From: Galerina marginata | Taxonomy: Eukaryota > Basidiomycota > Agaricomycetes > Agaricales > Galerinaceae | Direction: 5' to 3' | Length of the DNA: 64,000 nucleotides | Assembly: GCA_023014335.1 (NCBI GenBank) | Contig: JAECYW010000014.1 | Coordinates: forward strand, 124,001-188,000 | In this document: positions 34,143 to 46,529 of the stretch, piece after piece | Numbering within the stretch: the stretch's first letter is position 1 | Layout of the letters: the number at the start of each line of letters is the position of its first letter | Notes under the pieces: generated by a model | Database searches by the model: none | Told to the model about the DNA's origin: nothing | The model's input: only the letters and a program-made list of their open reading frames with translations | Program-made: the position numbers and the translations under genes

Positions 34143-36668
34143 ATGCAATCAGCATTCCACCACTCCCGCCCTAGTGGGTCTCAAAATGACCCACACGACG
34201 CCACCTCCAATGGATTCTTCAGTAACAGCCATCATGTGGTTGTCTCGGGGGGAAATTTCAATTACTTCCAATCTAACAGTCAGTGTTCACCTTTCCGTCT
34301 TTAAGTTCTTCATATTCCGTAGTTCTGAAATGGTGTGCATTTTATCACAGTTGATATTTCCACAGATATGAAAAACATAAGCACCAAAGTCGGCAATCTC
34401 GACGACAGATTTGGAGAATTTGAAGAAGTTTTAAAGCGATCCGCCGCATTGCCCAAGCCACGACCCGACGCGGTCGCGCAACAACAAATACCACTGAAGC
34501 CAGAGGTTTTTTATGGACGAGACGATCTTGTCGAAGAGATTTCCCAGTTTCTCGTAAAGCGGGAAACCTCTCGTGTCTGCATTCTCGGGCCAGGGGGTAT
34601 GGGAAAAACGTCTGTTTCCTTGGCCGTTGTCGAATCAACTCTTATTCAGGACCGGTTCCCGCGTGGAAATTGTGTTTGGGTGCCTTGCATTGGAGCGACG
34701 TCACCATCTCTCTTCCTTGAAACACTCTACGTCCAGTTACAGGTTCCGGGCGACAAACAAATTACACTCGAGAAGATTATCACTGAACTTAGCATTTCGA
34801 GTGACCCACGCTTACTTATCCTCGACAACTTTGAAACACCCTGGAATGCGCCGGGTGGATCTCAGAAGCAGGTCGGAGATATACTACGAATGCTTGCCAA
34901 GCTGGACCACATCGCCATATTGGTCACGATGCGCGGAAGTAATCCTCCGTGCTACAACGCGATCAAATGGCAATCAAAGAACATTGAACCTACAGACGAA
35001 AAATCCTGCCTTCGTATTTTCCACGACATCAACCCGAGTTCGAAGGATGATCCGGATGTTGCGCGTTTACTTGGTGTATTAGGATACATGCCTTTTGCGA
35101 TCACTCTCATGGCGCGGCTAGCAGTGGACGCGCATTCGACAGCCAAGGACTTGCTGGTTGCATGGTCTGAATCTAGTCCTACCCTCCTCTCGGACAACCC
35201 TGAACAGAGCATGAATCAGAGCGTCAGCCTTTCTGTTGACAGCGATCTCGTCCAGCGGAACCCCAATGCGGTTCAACTTCTTGCCATTCTCTCACTGTTG
35301 CCAGCTGGGACAACAAAAGAGAATCTTCATTGGTGGGCACCATCACTCACAACTGCCACAATTCTCTCTGCGACCGCCGCTCTATCTAAAGCAGGATTAT
35401 TGGTTGAGAACAAGCAGAAAGACACCAAGTCTCCAGTTCTGTTTGTGATCCCCATTGTCCAGTCGTTTATGCAGCATAACCAAATTAAAGACTACCTCCG
35501 GGACCAGATATATCTGGCATGCTGCCAGTTTGTCCTGGATCATGCCTGTCGCTATAATGAACCCACATTCTCTAAGAACTCAAAAGTCCTGGCAGCTGAA
35601 CACACCAACATCCAGTCCATCCTTTTTGTCCCATCTACCCTATTGCATCCACTTCTTTCCAACAAAACTGTTGAAGCTCTCATTGCATTTTGCTGGTATC
35701 GCTCCGATACAAAGCCTGATCCTGAAATGGCCAAGTTTGCAATGGCAGCAGCTGAAGCCTACGGCATTGACAGCTATATAGCCTCTGCTGCATGGTGCCT
35801 AGGCAGCACCTATGACAACATTGGCAAATATGACCTCTCCTATGATCTCTTGCAGAAAGCCTACCAGCTTTTCAACAGCCTTCCTAATGCTGACCCCAAA
35901 TTGCAAGAGCTTGGTGGCCTGTGTGGAATGGATCTTGTAGTCTGTGCAGTTAAATTCCTAGATGATCAGGAGGAGGTTATTTTGCTGGCTATTGAGGTCA
36001 AAGAAAAGTGTGCTGACCTTTCAGATGATATATATGGCCAGAGTTTTGTTGCAGTTGGGTATGCTCTACACTGGGCTACCCATAATCAGCAAGCCTTATC
36101 TTACCTGGATCAGGGTAGTGCTTTACTGCAGGCTGTGAAGAATGCTCCCAACCTTGCTGAAGCATACCTGGTCATTGCCTGGGTGCATTACAGAGAGCAT
36201 AGGATCCAAGAGGCACTGGATGCTGTAGAGGAGGCATGGAGACTGGCTGAAATGACTGATTTTCCAACTCTTCAGGCAATTGTTGCTGGTTCATTCTGCC
36301 AGATCCTCTTTGCTGCCAATAGGGATGCAGAAGCATGGAACTACCTTGAAATTTACCTTACAAAGGCCTGGCACATTGGGAATGCAAATTACATTGCAGA
36401 TGTGTTAGAATACATGGGCTATGGGTACCTCCGTCAAGGTGACTACCAAAATGCCTATAGCACCTATGAGGCTGCTGCAAGACAATATCTCAGTAGCAAT
36501 TACCCCTGGGCTGAACAGATTTGCAAGGATAACATAGCAAAAATCAAGCAGAAGCAGGCAGACCCTGATTCAGTTGTTGGGTTTAATAGGCCATCTGGCA
36601 ATAGTGACAACTCACTTTTCTACCCATTTGGCCAAATACCTGTAAGCAGCATGTTGATTTCCAGATAG
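34143..36668 (+). CDS. NLR4: NB-ARC-TPR protein with a replaced, short N-terminus
   Basis: Two exons, 34143-34278 and 34351-36668, join in frame to about 817 residues. The five exons coding leader and helical bundle in the paralogues are absent. Exon 1 is new: MQSAFHHSRPSGSQNDPHD, then GFFSNSHHVVVSGGNFNYF and QSN. It joins to IDISTDMKNISTKVGNLDDR, and from VGNL onward the protein follows NLR3. The NB-ARC is complete (VFYGRDDLVEEISQFL, GPGGMGKTS, LLILDNFETPW, ILVTMRG), and so are LLPAGTTKENL, the TPR-like part (CLGSTYDNIGKYDLSYDLLQ; EYMGYGYLRQGDYQNAYSTY) and the tail VVGFNRP...LFYPFGQ. A short F/N-S...V-x-G-G-x-F-N segment at the N-terminus is familiar to me from many agaricomycete STAND and kinase proteins, where its function is not established. 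The ATG at 34143 is the only one that opens this exon. Confidence 0.88.
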
Positions 36669-39600
36669 TAATTACTCAAATTTTATCATTCAGTTTTCTG
36701 CTCCAGAATCTTAGCATATCTACAATGTAGTTAATGACCTCAGTATTCGGTAACAGGTGTTCATGAATGCAGAGTAACACATACATGAATTTCAATGAGT
36801 TTTGTGTTAGTCAGGTACCTAGTTTGTCAACATAGTCAATTGTCATTGAACGAAGCCAACCAACATGTGCCCAGACCAGTAACAGTGACCCTAGTGATTG
36901 AGTAAGAATCTCACCCATTGCCATAATTAAGAGCACATACAACAACATAGCAAAGGAATTGTGCAAGTGTCGACGTGTAAGTCAGCATTGTGGTGCCGTC
37001 TTATTAACCCTGGCGACAGCCAGCACATCACAAATGTGAACTTGCAAGTAAGTCTTCACTGACCATCCTAGTAGAATTTGTGTTCTTGCCGATATTTCAT
37101 TCATCGCAGCTCCATCCACCCTCACAAATTGACAATCATCTTGAGTCAGTCTTCAGGTCATCCCGTTGTTGCATTTTGTTTGTCGACCCCCGACTTGGAT
37201 CAGTTCAAAGGAATGGAGTTTTCAGCTAAAGCCTAAAATGTTGGCTATCCACCAATCAAAGTGCCCACATACCTTCTGCCTGCACCTTCCATCATATATA
37301 TCCCAGCAGTCGCCAATGAGTATTGTGGCTACCTTTATGTGTTGGTTTCCTTGTCATTCTTCGAATTTCCCTCGCCAACAACACAAATCGATTCTAGAAG
37401 AAAGAACGTTCAGCCCAAACGCCGATGATCCTTCGACGCGCCACACGCACCTTCAGCCCACACAGGCATCTGCTATCGTCTATACCCCGCACGAACTGAA
37501 GTACAGGTAAGTCTTCAGTGGTGTCATATTCAGGTTCTAAACCGACAACCAGTTCCTCTAAGAAGCGACGCGGAAGAGAATCGAAGTTCTCCTTCTCCAT
37601 CATGTCTGGTTACGAGTCTATCCGGTTTCGCCTTCCTGATGATTATTCGTTCGTTGTAGGTCCGTCCTCCTTTGTTAGCCCCTTGAGTCGGCTTTCTTGT
37701 CGTCGTTCGAGTTTTGTTAGCTGAGCCAGAGGCGCATCGATCCTACGAAAGAGAAAAATGTTCAAAATTTAGCAAAAACCGCGAACCCTCCGCAACGAGC
37801 CACACGTACCTACATCCTGCATCGACCATCCTCCATTCAATTCATCCTCGCAGTCGCCAACACGTCACGAACGCAAACGCGAACACAAAAAAAATCTCCC
37901 ATGGCCGTCAGAAGCCAGAACTGGATTGGTGTTCTTGCTGGGTTTTCACTCGTTGAGTTACATCCCAGCTTGTCGTCAATTCCACGAGTTGGTCCGAGTC
38001 TTCTTGTCGTTATCTGAGTTTCATTCGAGGAATTGAATCTAAAAAGAAGAACCTTCAGCCAAACGTCGGCGAGTCTCCAAAGAGGCAACATACCTTCGGG
38101 CTACATCCACACCTTCCATCCTATCGGTCCTCGTAGTCGCCAGCGCACCACAAGCACAAAACCCAAAATATACAAGCGAGATTTCAGCAGCTGCTCGACC
38201 GGGATTCGCGTTCTTGCCGATTTTGACCCGACCCGACTCGATTCAATGCTGAAGAAAAATGGTCAGCCAACGAAGACTAATCATCACCGTGCTCCACGCA
38301 CTTACTTACCTCCAGCCTGTACCTTCTGTCCTATTGCTTCAAACACTCGCCTAGCACGTCAGATTCAAAAGCACATATTTGTTTGTCTTTGTGATCAAAT
38401 CCTCCGTTTGTCGTCAGCGCTGTAAGTCGTTATATGAGTGTCGTTGTCTGCCGACACAGACTCGGCTCAGGCCCCATTGTATGACAAAGAATATTCAGCT
38501 AAAACATCGAATAACCTTCACCATGCCCACGTACCATTTCAGTCTGCGTCATCGTCCTGTTTCTCCTCGCAGAGCTTTATGTCGTACACATGATGCCAAC
38601 TGAAGTCTGCTGTGAGCTGTCATAGCTGAATGGACGTTTGTACTGGTATTCAACTCGTTTAGGATTGAAGACCTTAAGATAAGACGTGAGCAAGACTCCC
38701 GAAGGAAGCACATTGACTTACCACTGCCACTGCAGGAGCCCTGATATTACGACGTATAGCCATACATCTAATCGTGAGCTCGAGACTGAGACCAGAAATT
38801 GTTTTAAGACAGTTTTAAGACAGAAGATCCTGGGATAAACGTGAGCGGGACTCTCGCAAAACGCATCGGTTTTAGATATGCAAGTCGAATGGGCTCGTGT
38901 CGACAGAGGAGCCTTCGTAAGGGGTAGTACATCGGTGGCCGGATGTCCCTCAGTCGAATTCAAAATTCTAGCCCGCGGTTGACTGTGTCTTTCCAATCGT
39001 TATGTCGTCTCGCACGTACTGATCCCGCCTGTGTGCCGAGGAGGAGAAGAAGAAGGAAAAGAAGTTGGAAAAGGAGAAACGGCGTCGAGAGCCTCGGGTC
39101 TTGACCAGGTTTCCCACTTTACGACGAAGGCCAGCGACTACCGGGAAAGAAAGGATGTTTGTGGCAATTGTTCTTAGTTCTTGGTGAGCCACGTGGACGT
39201 CCTCGTACTCCCTGGCGCGCGCTACACCACTAATAACGAGACAAGGCAGCTCTGGCTGGATGACCCCGTAGCTTCAGCCACGCAGATCTCGCTCTTGAGC
39301 TTGAATTTTCATCGAGGCCCTTCAGTCGCGTTCGCCAGAGACTTTGGAGATAGAACTGGGGTTAGACATGTGCATAGCCAGGTGATGGACAGAACTCACT
39401 TTCAGAGATTATCTTCAATGGGAATTCAGGCATGATGCAAAGGTTTGAGAGGCTCGAATATCCGTTGTGACGACAGCCCTTCCCCAGGTGCGCATATACT
39501 GAGTAACGAGCATCGCGACGACGACGAACGGGGCAGACCACCAGCGAGATTTGAAGAATATATGCGACCTCGCGTCATGACAAGATTGAGGATGAAAAAA

Positions 39601-39960
39601 AGAGACGTCCAGGAGGTCAGTCTTGTCGTCGTTGTGCTTGACGTAGATTTGAACGACGATTGTGAGGGAAAGAACGAGCATCGCACGTAAAGAAGTCGCG
39701 GGGCTGTCCTTCAAGGGATTAGAAGTGGATAATACGATATCATGGCAAAGCAAAATTACCTTGCCCCTTGACCGTGTATAACGTTTGAGCGCGTCGTGGT
39801 TGATTGCAAAGAGAGTCGGATCACAGCCACAGTAAAGTTTGGTTCTAAAAATACACGCCGGTGTCAATTCCGGCGCGAGACCTTGGCGAGACCTTGATTG
39901 GATCCCCCATCCCATTCTCAGTCGCCATTCTCAGTCGCAGAAGTTTTTAAGAAATAATCA
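36669..39960 (-). repeat. Downstream module 3, the longest copy
   Basis: 36730-37000 matches 15380-15640 behind NLR2. It is followed by five or six minus-strand exon-like units with donor-like AAGGTACGT or variants (near 37270, 37448, 37808, 38090, 38313 and 38530), the G-rich segment at about 38930-39180, and an end unit at 39680-39840 with GAGCGCGTCGTGGTTGAT. Some pieces remain open (39415-39915 minus contains CGCDPTLFAINHDALKRYT). The frame of this piece is not kept in all four modules. Confidence 0.6.
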
Positions 39961-40259
39961 ATCATCACCATTCACTTGCCCACACTACTACTCTAAAATG
40001 ACCGGAATGGATTAAAATTCCGTTCAAGTTTGCACGTCGTCGTCGTCGTCTGATGTCATCAACTTTCAAGTTCAGCGAACGCGAAGCCGGGAACAACGGT
40101 TCTGTGCCATTTGAGCTGGTGGAGCCTGAGATCTGAGAAATTGAATGTGTTGATATGTGACACTGGATACGGCTGAAGAAAGCGAGTTTCTCTTTCTGCT
40201 TCGTGTCTTGGAATAAAGTGACGGCCTCGTTCGTTTGAAGATTGAACATAAGGAATCAA
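39961..40259. other. Junction between module 3 and the duplicated block
   Basis: Contains a stretch (about 39998-40080) resembling 48660-48715 behind NLR5 (GACCGGAATGGAT against GACAGGATCGGAT), so it probably still belongs to the module. Confidence 0.4.
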
Positions 40260-41900
40260 GAGAGAATTTGTATATTATAACAAACTGCCAAAGAGAAGCA
40301 GGGCATTTGTAAATTGACTGTGATTTGCACAATCAGTCAGTACACAAAGATAGGAGGATCAAGCGCTTACGCATCGAAAGAAGAGGAGAGCTGTCAATGA
40401 ACTTTCATTCTCGGGCTTGACATGAGAGCGAAAACCCTCGAACCGCACTCTGCATCTGAATCTTGTCATCCTGGAGTCTGGCAATGGACTGACTCAAAAA
40501 CTGAAATTAAAAACAGAAGGCTGAGCAGACAGCAAGGAAAATGCACGCACCCCACATCATAGTACCCATGTCGCAGACGAAATCGCCAGAGAAAAGGTAA
40601 AAGCAAAGGCACAGACTCTATGCATGGCTGCTCAAGTCGACTTCACTACCACCACACCCTACTTCGAGTCGTTCGTTATGTCAGGACGGCATCATAAACA
40701 ACACGAACTAAAAAGAGGCTTCTCGTAATTGTACGTGCCATTTTGGCATAAGACAATGCAGGCGATAGGTTTATTGACTGCTACTTGTGGTATTGTTGGA
40801 TCATCGATAATGATGCAGTGGCTGTATCGTTGTTTCGTTCTCATTTTCGTTGGCGTTGGGCTGGCAACTTGGAACTTGGAACCGATAAACATTCTCGAAT
40901 TTCGAATCCGAAGGCCACTCGTCGACTCGAGTACGTCGGAGTCCTAGACCAGAAAACTCGATCAGACCCAACACGACGAAGAAGAAAACAGGAAAAAATA
41001 CGGAACATGTTCTTCCATCAAGATTACAGCCTATCAGAGGACATGGGCATGACGAGCCCCAGCCGGTGCTGCGAGCATTGAACTTGACCACGACATCAGC
41101 ACCTGGTGCGGATTCCAGAGCAAGGCGTGAGGCGCTATTTGGGTTCTTGCTGATTAGTAGAACTGATAATTTCAACCTGAGCAGGTGGTATGGGTTATCC
41201 GTATTGAGGCTGAGATTGAGCGTGGCGAGGTCTTCGAGCGTGCCATGACTGAGTTGAAAGACGACTCCAATATCCAAGCCTTGATCGTGAGACGGGTTAC
41301 GATTTGAGTGGTTGAAACCTTGAGCCTTGAGACGGAGTGGAGGTTCGTCAGCTACGCACGTCACAAGCAGTCAGCCAAAATGTGGAAAAGACCATAACGG
41401 TCCTACATACCTTCCTCCCGCATATGTGATCTTCCATCTCATTGTCTTCGCAAACGCCAGCGTGTCACATGCACGAGCTCGCAGGTAGATTGAAATCTAA
41501 GTAGACGGAAGAAGCGTCCAGGCAAAACATTAATTAGTGCTCAGAGTGCTTCACGAACCTTCAGCTTCACCCCCCGTTTCCCAACCTTTCCTCGCCTGCA
41601 CTAGCCCAGCACGTCACAAAAACCGTACCCCATCCAAGTCTCGCTACCTCGAAACCGGAAGCCCAGGAAGAAGCACGACGCAAAGAAATTCAATGAAGAC
41701 GCGATGTATACATGTGCTGGAGTAGGAATAAGAGGTCAACCATTAGAGTCGAGAGCGAGAGCACTGGTGGTGTCAATCAAGTGCAAGAAGGCGAAGCCGA
41801 CGACGAGTCCGGTCAGCTCATTAAATCGCCAGTAAATTTGAATGCACCACCGCTTGATCCAAAATCTGCCTTCATAGCGAGCGGCGAATGATGTACCAGC
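40260..41900. repeat. Duplicated block, copy B (paired with 7750-9470)
   Basis: Matches 7750-9470 in order. A minus-strand frame of 187 codons (40801-41364) and one of 122 (41736-42104) are open here but interrupted or shifted in the other copy. I do not call them genes. Confidence 0.65.
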
Positions 41901-43202
41901 GATGGCAGGCGGCAAGTTTAGGGTGGAGGCGGCTGATGAGTAAGTGGTCGGTACATTTGCCTTTCCTATTCGACTCTGATCGAGCCTCGCAGTGCCGACG
42001 GTTCTTCCTGCGTTCCCAACGCGTGGCATATCTCCAACGCATCCACGCATCCAATCCGCTCCCTGCATTGAGCTGGTGTTCTCATCTGCTTCTTGTGTCT
42101 TCATTCGAATTGTACCTTGAATTAGTTCAGCAGAGGAACTGCCAGAGCCATTGAAGGAAGTTTTGGGCGTCCAAGGTGGGCTTGGGTGTGTAGAGAACGA
42201 GAATAAAGCCGAGTTGTGTCGGAAGGGGATTGGTTACGGAAGGACGGTGCCTTCTACGGCTCTGACTCCGTTGTTGACGCACTCTCAGTTGTAGCTCGTG
42301 TCATCTTGAAGCCAGAGGATGATCATGAGCTAACGAGGAAAGGGCGATGCTGGGAAGTCCAGGTGCGCCGATGCAGCGTCGTTGTGGCACCTATTCTTTT
42401 ATGATGATGGCGAGAGGCCCTCGAACGAGTACTCGATAGGCATGGGAAAGGGTGGAAAAGTTGCTCGTGAATGTGGTCTTCGCTTCCATTCGGGTGCCGA
42501 CTCTCCAATGTCTTGCTCGTTCCGACATCTCTGTGATGGCAATCATTGCAAAATCTCCAAACCTAAAAAGATCGGGGCTCGACGTCGATGATGATGAAAA
42601 ATGGCGTGGCTGCATGAAAGATTTGGTTGGAACATTCTTGAGGGCTCTCGGATGTCCACCTGCGAACGCAGCCTTCACGATATGCGGCCCAGTAGGAAGG
42701 TGACGCCAACCCAGTCGTTTTGAATAGTCTCCCGTGGCCAGACTAACAGAATTCGTAAGTCTTTCATATTTGTACTGATCGCCGACTTACTCATCTGTGG
42801 GCTGGTTACACGCACAGTGATCGAAGTGCGCGTCAACGAGCATCTCCTGCTGTATTAGGTCGGTATCTTCTAAGGAGTTGACGATGAAACCCAGGGTTCT
42901 CGAAAAAGCAAGGACTTACGCTGCAATCGGCCTGTGTTGCACGCAAGATTTTGCAGGGTTAACGCGCTGGCTGACATGGAAACACGAGGGTGGGCTCTCT
43001 CGTCGTGGACTTGGACGCTGGTTAGGAACAGATCTGGTGTTTGTGAGTAAATTTATGGGTTCCCGCGTCGTTATAATTATCACCACGCACTTCAGGTTCG
43101 ACCACGACGTCACTGCCTCGATGTTGCCTCGATGACATGTCGGCATTGTTGACATAATGGCGTGGGGTCAAATCTTCCTCTTAGCATTGACCAGCTGCGA
43201 CC
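41901..43202. other. Gene-poor stretch before NLR5
   Basis: 42382-42703 is open in two frames on plus and one on minus, without motifs. The last 110 bases resemble the sequence before NLR2 and may be shared promoter. Nothing else is recognised. Confidence 0.4.
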
Positions 43203-46200
43203 ATGTTTGCAGGATGTTTCTCCTGGTTTTCTCTGCCAAAACGATGGGGCTCAAAGAAACGCGCGGAGTCGACACCCGACGAGGTGAGCACTGACAAGTC
43301 TTGTGGAAACCCGCTGGCTGATGATACATGGCGACATCTAGGAACAACTGCCCAAAGATCAACTGGCGATAGTTCCAAAAACAACAGCTGTCGAGAATCA
43401 AACCACTAACAAAAATGTCGATGCGGTGAGGACCTAAACGTTCGATTTATCTTGCGAACTCTGACCAACCCTTGGATCCAGAAACCACCAGAAAGTACGC
43501 CGTCGGTTGTTCCAACGAGAACACAATATGTCGCGGCCAGCGCAAAGGAAGTGCTGTCATTATTGCAATCGGCTGCTGGAGTTATACCGGTTCCATTGTT
43601 ACAAGAGTCGATTGAAGTCGCTTTGAAGATCATAGAAGTATGCGAGGTTCGTTGGATTCCGCCTTTCAATTTTGCAAGAGCGCTGAAGAAAGGTATTTCT
43701 ATAGGAAGCGTCGGCTGTTGAATCAAAGGTCAAAGAGTTGCAGGACAGGGTCGGCCATCTTATGGTCGTAATCGTGGCGCATGTAACAGCCGAGAACGAG
43801 GAAGGTAGCAGAGAGGTGGTGGTGAAGGCGGCGAAGACTATTGAAGAGGATATCAAAGGACTACTCAGGTATGTTCCAACAAGTTTTATTCGACGAAGGT
43901 CACTTATGATATATCAGCACGCTCGGGACTATCAACAGCGATCTGGGAAAAATCAGCGAGCAGAATGGATGGGTCATAGCAATTTACAAAGACCTCAATA
44001 TGAATACAGTTGAAGACTGTTTGAATCGGCTTTCGACAGCTCTCGAGAAGTTCAAAGTAGGTTCAGGTGGTTTTATATCGTTTACGACCCGCACAGCTAA
44101 CACTACACCTCGTGCAGCTTGCTAACGATCTCCGTGACTCCGACCTCCTTAAGGAACTTCATGCCCGCCTCGGGAAGATGGCCGGCACAGTCGACGACAT
44201 TTCCAGAGATTTAAAACAGGTGGACACCAAAGTCGACGGCATTTCAGGAGACGTTAAGCAAGCGGTCGCGAAAATGGAAGAATTTCAAGAACTCTGGAAG
44301 CGATCAGCTACGGCGCTCCGTTCAGACGCGGTCGCGCGACAGCAGATACCTCTGAAACCAGAGATATTCCACGGACGCGATGCCCTTGTCGAAGAGATTA
44401 TGCAATCGCTGATGAAAGAGGAAACCTCTCGCGTCTGTATTCTCGGCCCAGGGGGGATGGGGAAGACATCGGTTTCTTTGGCTGTTGTTGAATCGTCTCA
44501 AGTTCAGGCGCGGTTTCCGCATGGGAATTACGTGTGGGTGCCTTGCATTGGAGCAACGTCGGCAACTCTCTTCCTTGAGACACTCTACGTCCAGTTACAA
44601 GTTCCGGGAGACAAACAAATTACGCTCGAGAAGATTATCACCGAACTGAGCGCCTCAACGGATCCACGCTTACTTATCCTCGACAACTTCGAAACACCCT
44701 GGAATGCGCCTGGTGGAACCCAGAAACAAGTAGAGGATATCCTCAGAACACTTGCCAAGCTAGACCACATCGCCATGTTGGTCACGATGCGTGGAAATCG
44801 TCCCCCGTGCCAACACGCAATCAAATGGCAGTCGAAGAACATCGAACCTACAGATGAAGAATCCTGCCTTCGTATCTTTCATGAAATTAACCCAAGCTCG
44901 AAAGATGATCCCGACGTCGGCCATTTATTAAGCGTGTTAGGGTACATGCCTTTTGCTGTCACTCTGATGGCGAATCTCGCAGAGGATGGGCAGTCAACAG
45001 CGAAGGACTTGCTGGTTGCATGGTCTGATTCTGGTCCCACCCTGCTCTCCGACAACCCCGAACAGAGCATGAATCGGAGCATCAGCCTTTCTGTCGACAG
45101 CGATCTCGTCCAGCGGAACCCCAGTGCAGTTCAACTCCTCAGCATCCTCTCACTGCTACCAGCTGGGACCACAAAAGAGAATCTCCGTTGGTGGGCGCCA
45201 TCACTCATGACGGCCACAGTTCTCTCTGCCACTGCTACTTTATCTAAGGCAGGATTACTGGTTGAGAACAAACAGAAAGATACAGACTCTCCAATTCTGT
45301 TTGTGATCCCAGTTGTTCAGTCATTTATGCAGCATAACCAAATCAAAGACGACCTCTGGAAGCAGACATACTTATCCTGCTGCCAGTTTGTCCTGGATCA
45401 TGCCTGTCGCTATAATGAACCTGCATTCCCTAAATACTCAAAAGTGCTTGCAGCTGAAGACACCAACATCCAGTCCATCCTTTTCGACCCATCTACAAAA
45501 CTACATCCACTTCTGTCTGACAAAACCATCGAGGCTCTCATTGCATTTTGCTGGTATCGTGCTGATACAAAGCCTGATCCTGAAATGACCAAATATGCAG
45601 TGGCAGCAGCTGAAACCTACAGTGTCGATTGTTATATAGCCTCGGCCATGTGGTGCTTGGGCCACACCTATGACAACATTGGCAAAGATGACATTGCCTA
45701 TGATCTCTTGCAGAAAGCCTACCAACTTTTCAACAGCCTTCCTACTCCTGACCCTGAATTGCAACGGCTTAGTGGCTTGTGTGGACTGGATCTTGTTCGT
45801 GCTGTGGGTTCTAGGCCAGATAGTAGGGAAGAGTTCATGTCATTGACCCTTGAGGTTGAAGAAAAGTGCAGTAACCTTTCAGATGATCTACATGGCCAGA
45901 GTCTGGTTTTTGTCAGGATTTCTCTGCTCCCATCTGCTCAACATCTGGAAGTTTTATCCTACCTGGATCGGGGTATTACATTACTGCGGGCTGCAAAGAA
46001 TGCTCCCAACCTTGCTGAAGCATACCAGCTCATTTCCCTGGTGCATTTCTTGGAGCAAAGGTTCTCTGAGGCACTGGATGCCATAGGGGAGGCATGGACA
46101 CTGGCTAAATTGACCAATGTTCCAGGTGTTCAGGCAGCTGTTGCTGCACAATTCTGCTGGATCCTCTTTATTGTTGATAGGGATGCAGAAGCATGGACCT

Positions 46201-46529
46201 ACCTTGAAATATACCTTACAAAGGCCCGGCACATTGGGCACCCCAATCAAATTGCAGATGCATTAGAATTCATGGGCTATGGATACCTCCGTCAAGGTGC
46301 CTACCAGGATGCCTATAGTGCCTATGAGGCTGCTGCAACACAGTATCTCAGTAACAGTTTCCCTGAGGCTGAACAGAAATGCAAGGACAATATGGCGAGA
46401 ATCAAGCAGAAGGAGGCAGACCCTGATTCAGTGGTTGGGTTCAATAGGCCAACCACCTATAATGATGAGTCGCTTTTCTACCCATTTGGTCAATCACCTG
46501 TGAGCAACACGTCAAGTTCTGGTTTGTAG
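43203..46529 (+). CDS. NLR5: HeLo/MLKL-like bundle, NB-ARC ATPase and TPR-like repeats
   Basis: Exons 43203-43283, 43342-43425, 43482-43646, 43705-43868, 43918-44056 and 44118-46529 join to about 1014 residues. The leader is one residue shorter (MFAGCFSWFSLPKRWGSKK). The bundle (LLQSAAGVIPVPLLQESIEV; VVIVAHVTAENEEGSREVVV) is nearly identical to NLR1 and NLR2, and the linker is the long heptad type (DLKQVDTKVDGISGDVKQAV). The NB-ARC has EIFHGRDALVEEIMQSLM, GPGGMGKTS, LLILDNFETPW and MLVTMRG. The TPR half is the most divergent of the set in the middle (ISLLPSAQHLEVLSYLDRG) but keeps CLGHTYDNIGKDDIAYDLLQ, MGYGYLRQGAYQDAYSAYEA and the tail VVGFNRP...LFYPFGQ. Intact as read. Confidence 0.92.

Noticed and set aside
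34573..35082. 169-codon plus-strand frame inside NLR4
   Set aside because: Out-of-frame shadow of the NB-ARC exon; the in-frame reading has the full Walker motifs.
40801..41364. 187-codon minus-strand open frame
   Set aside because: The matching DNA at about 8.4-8.9 kb is collinear, but its frame is shifted and has stops. It is more likely relic sequence than a gene.
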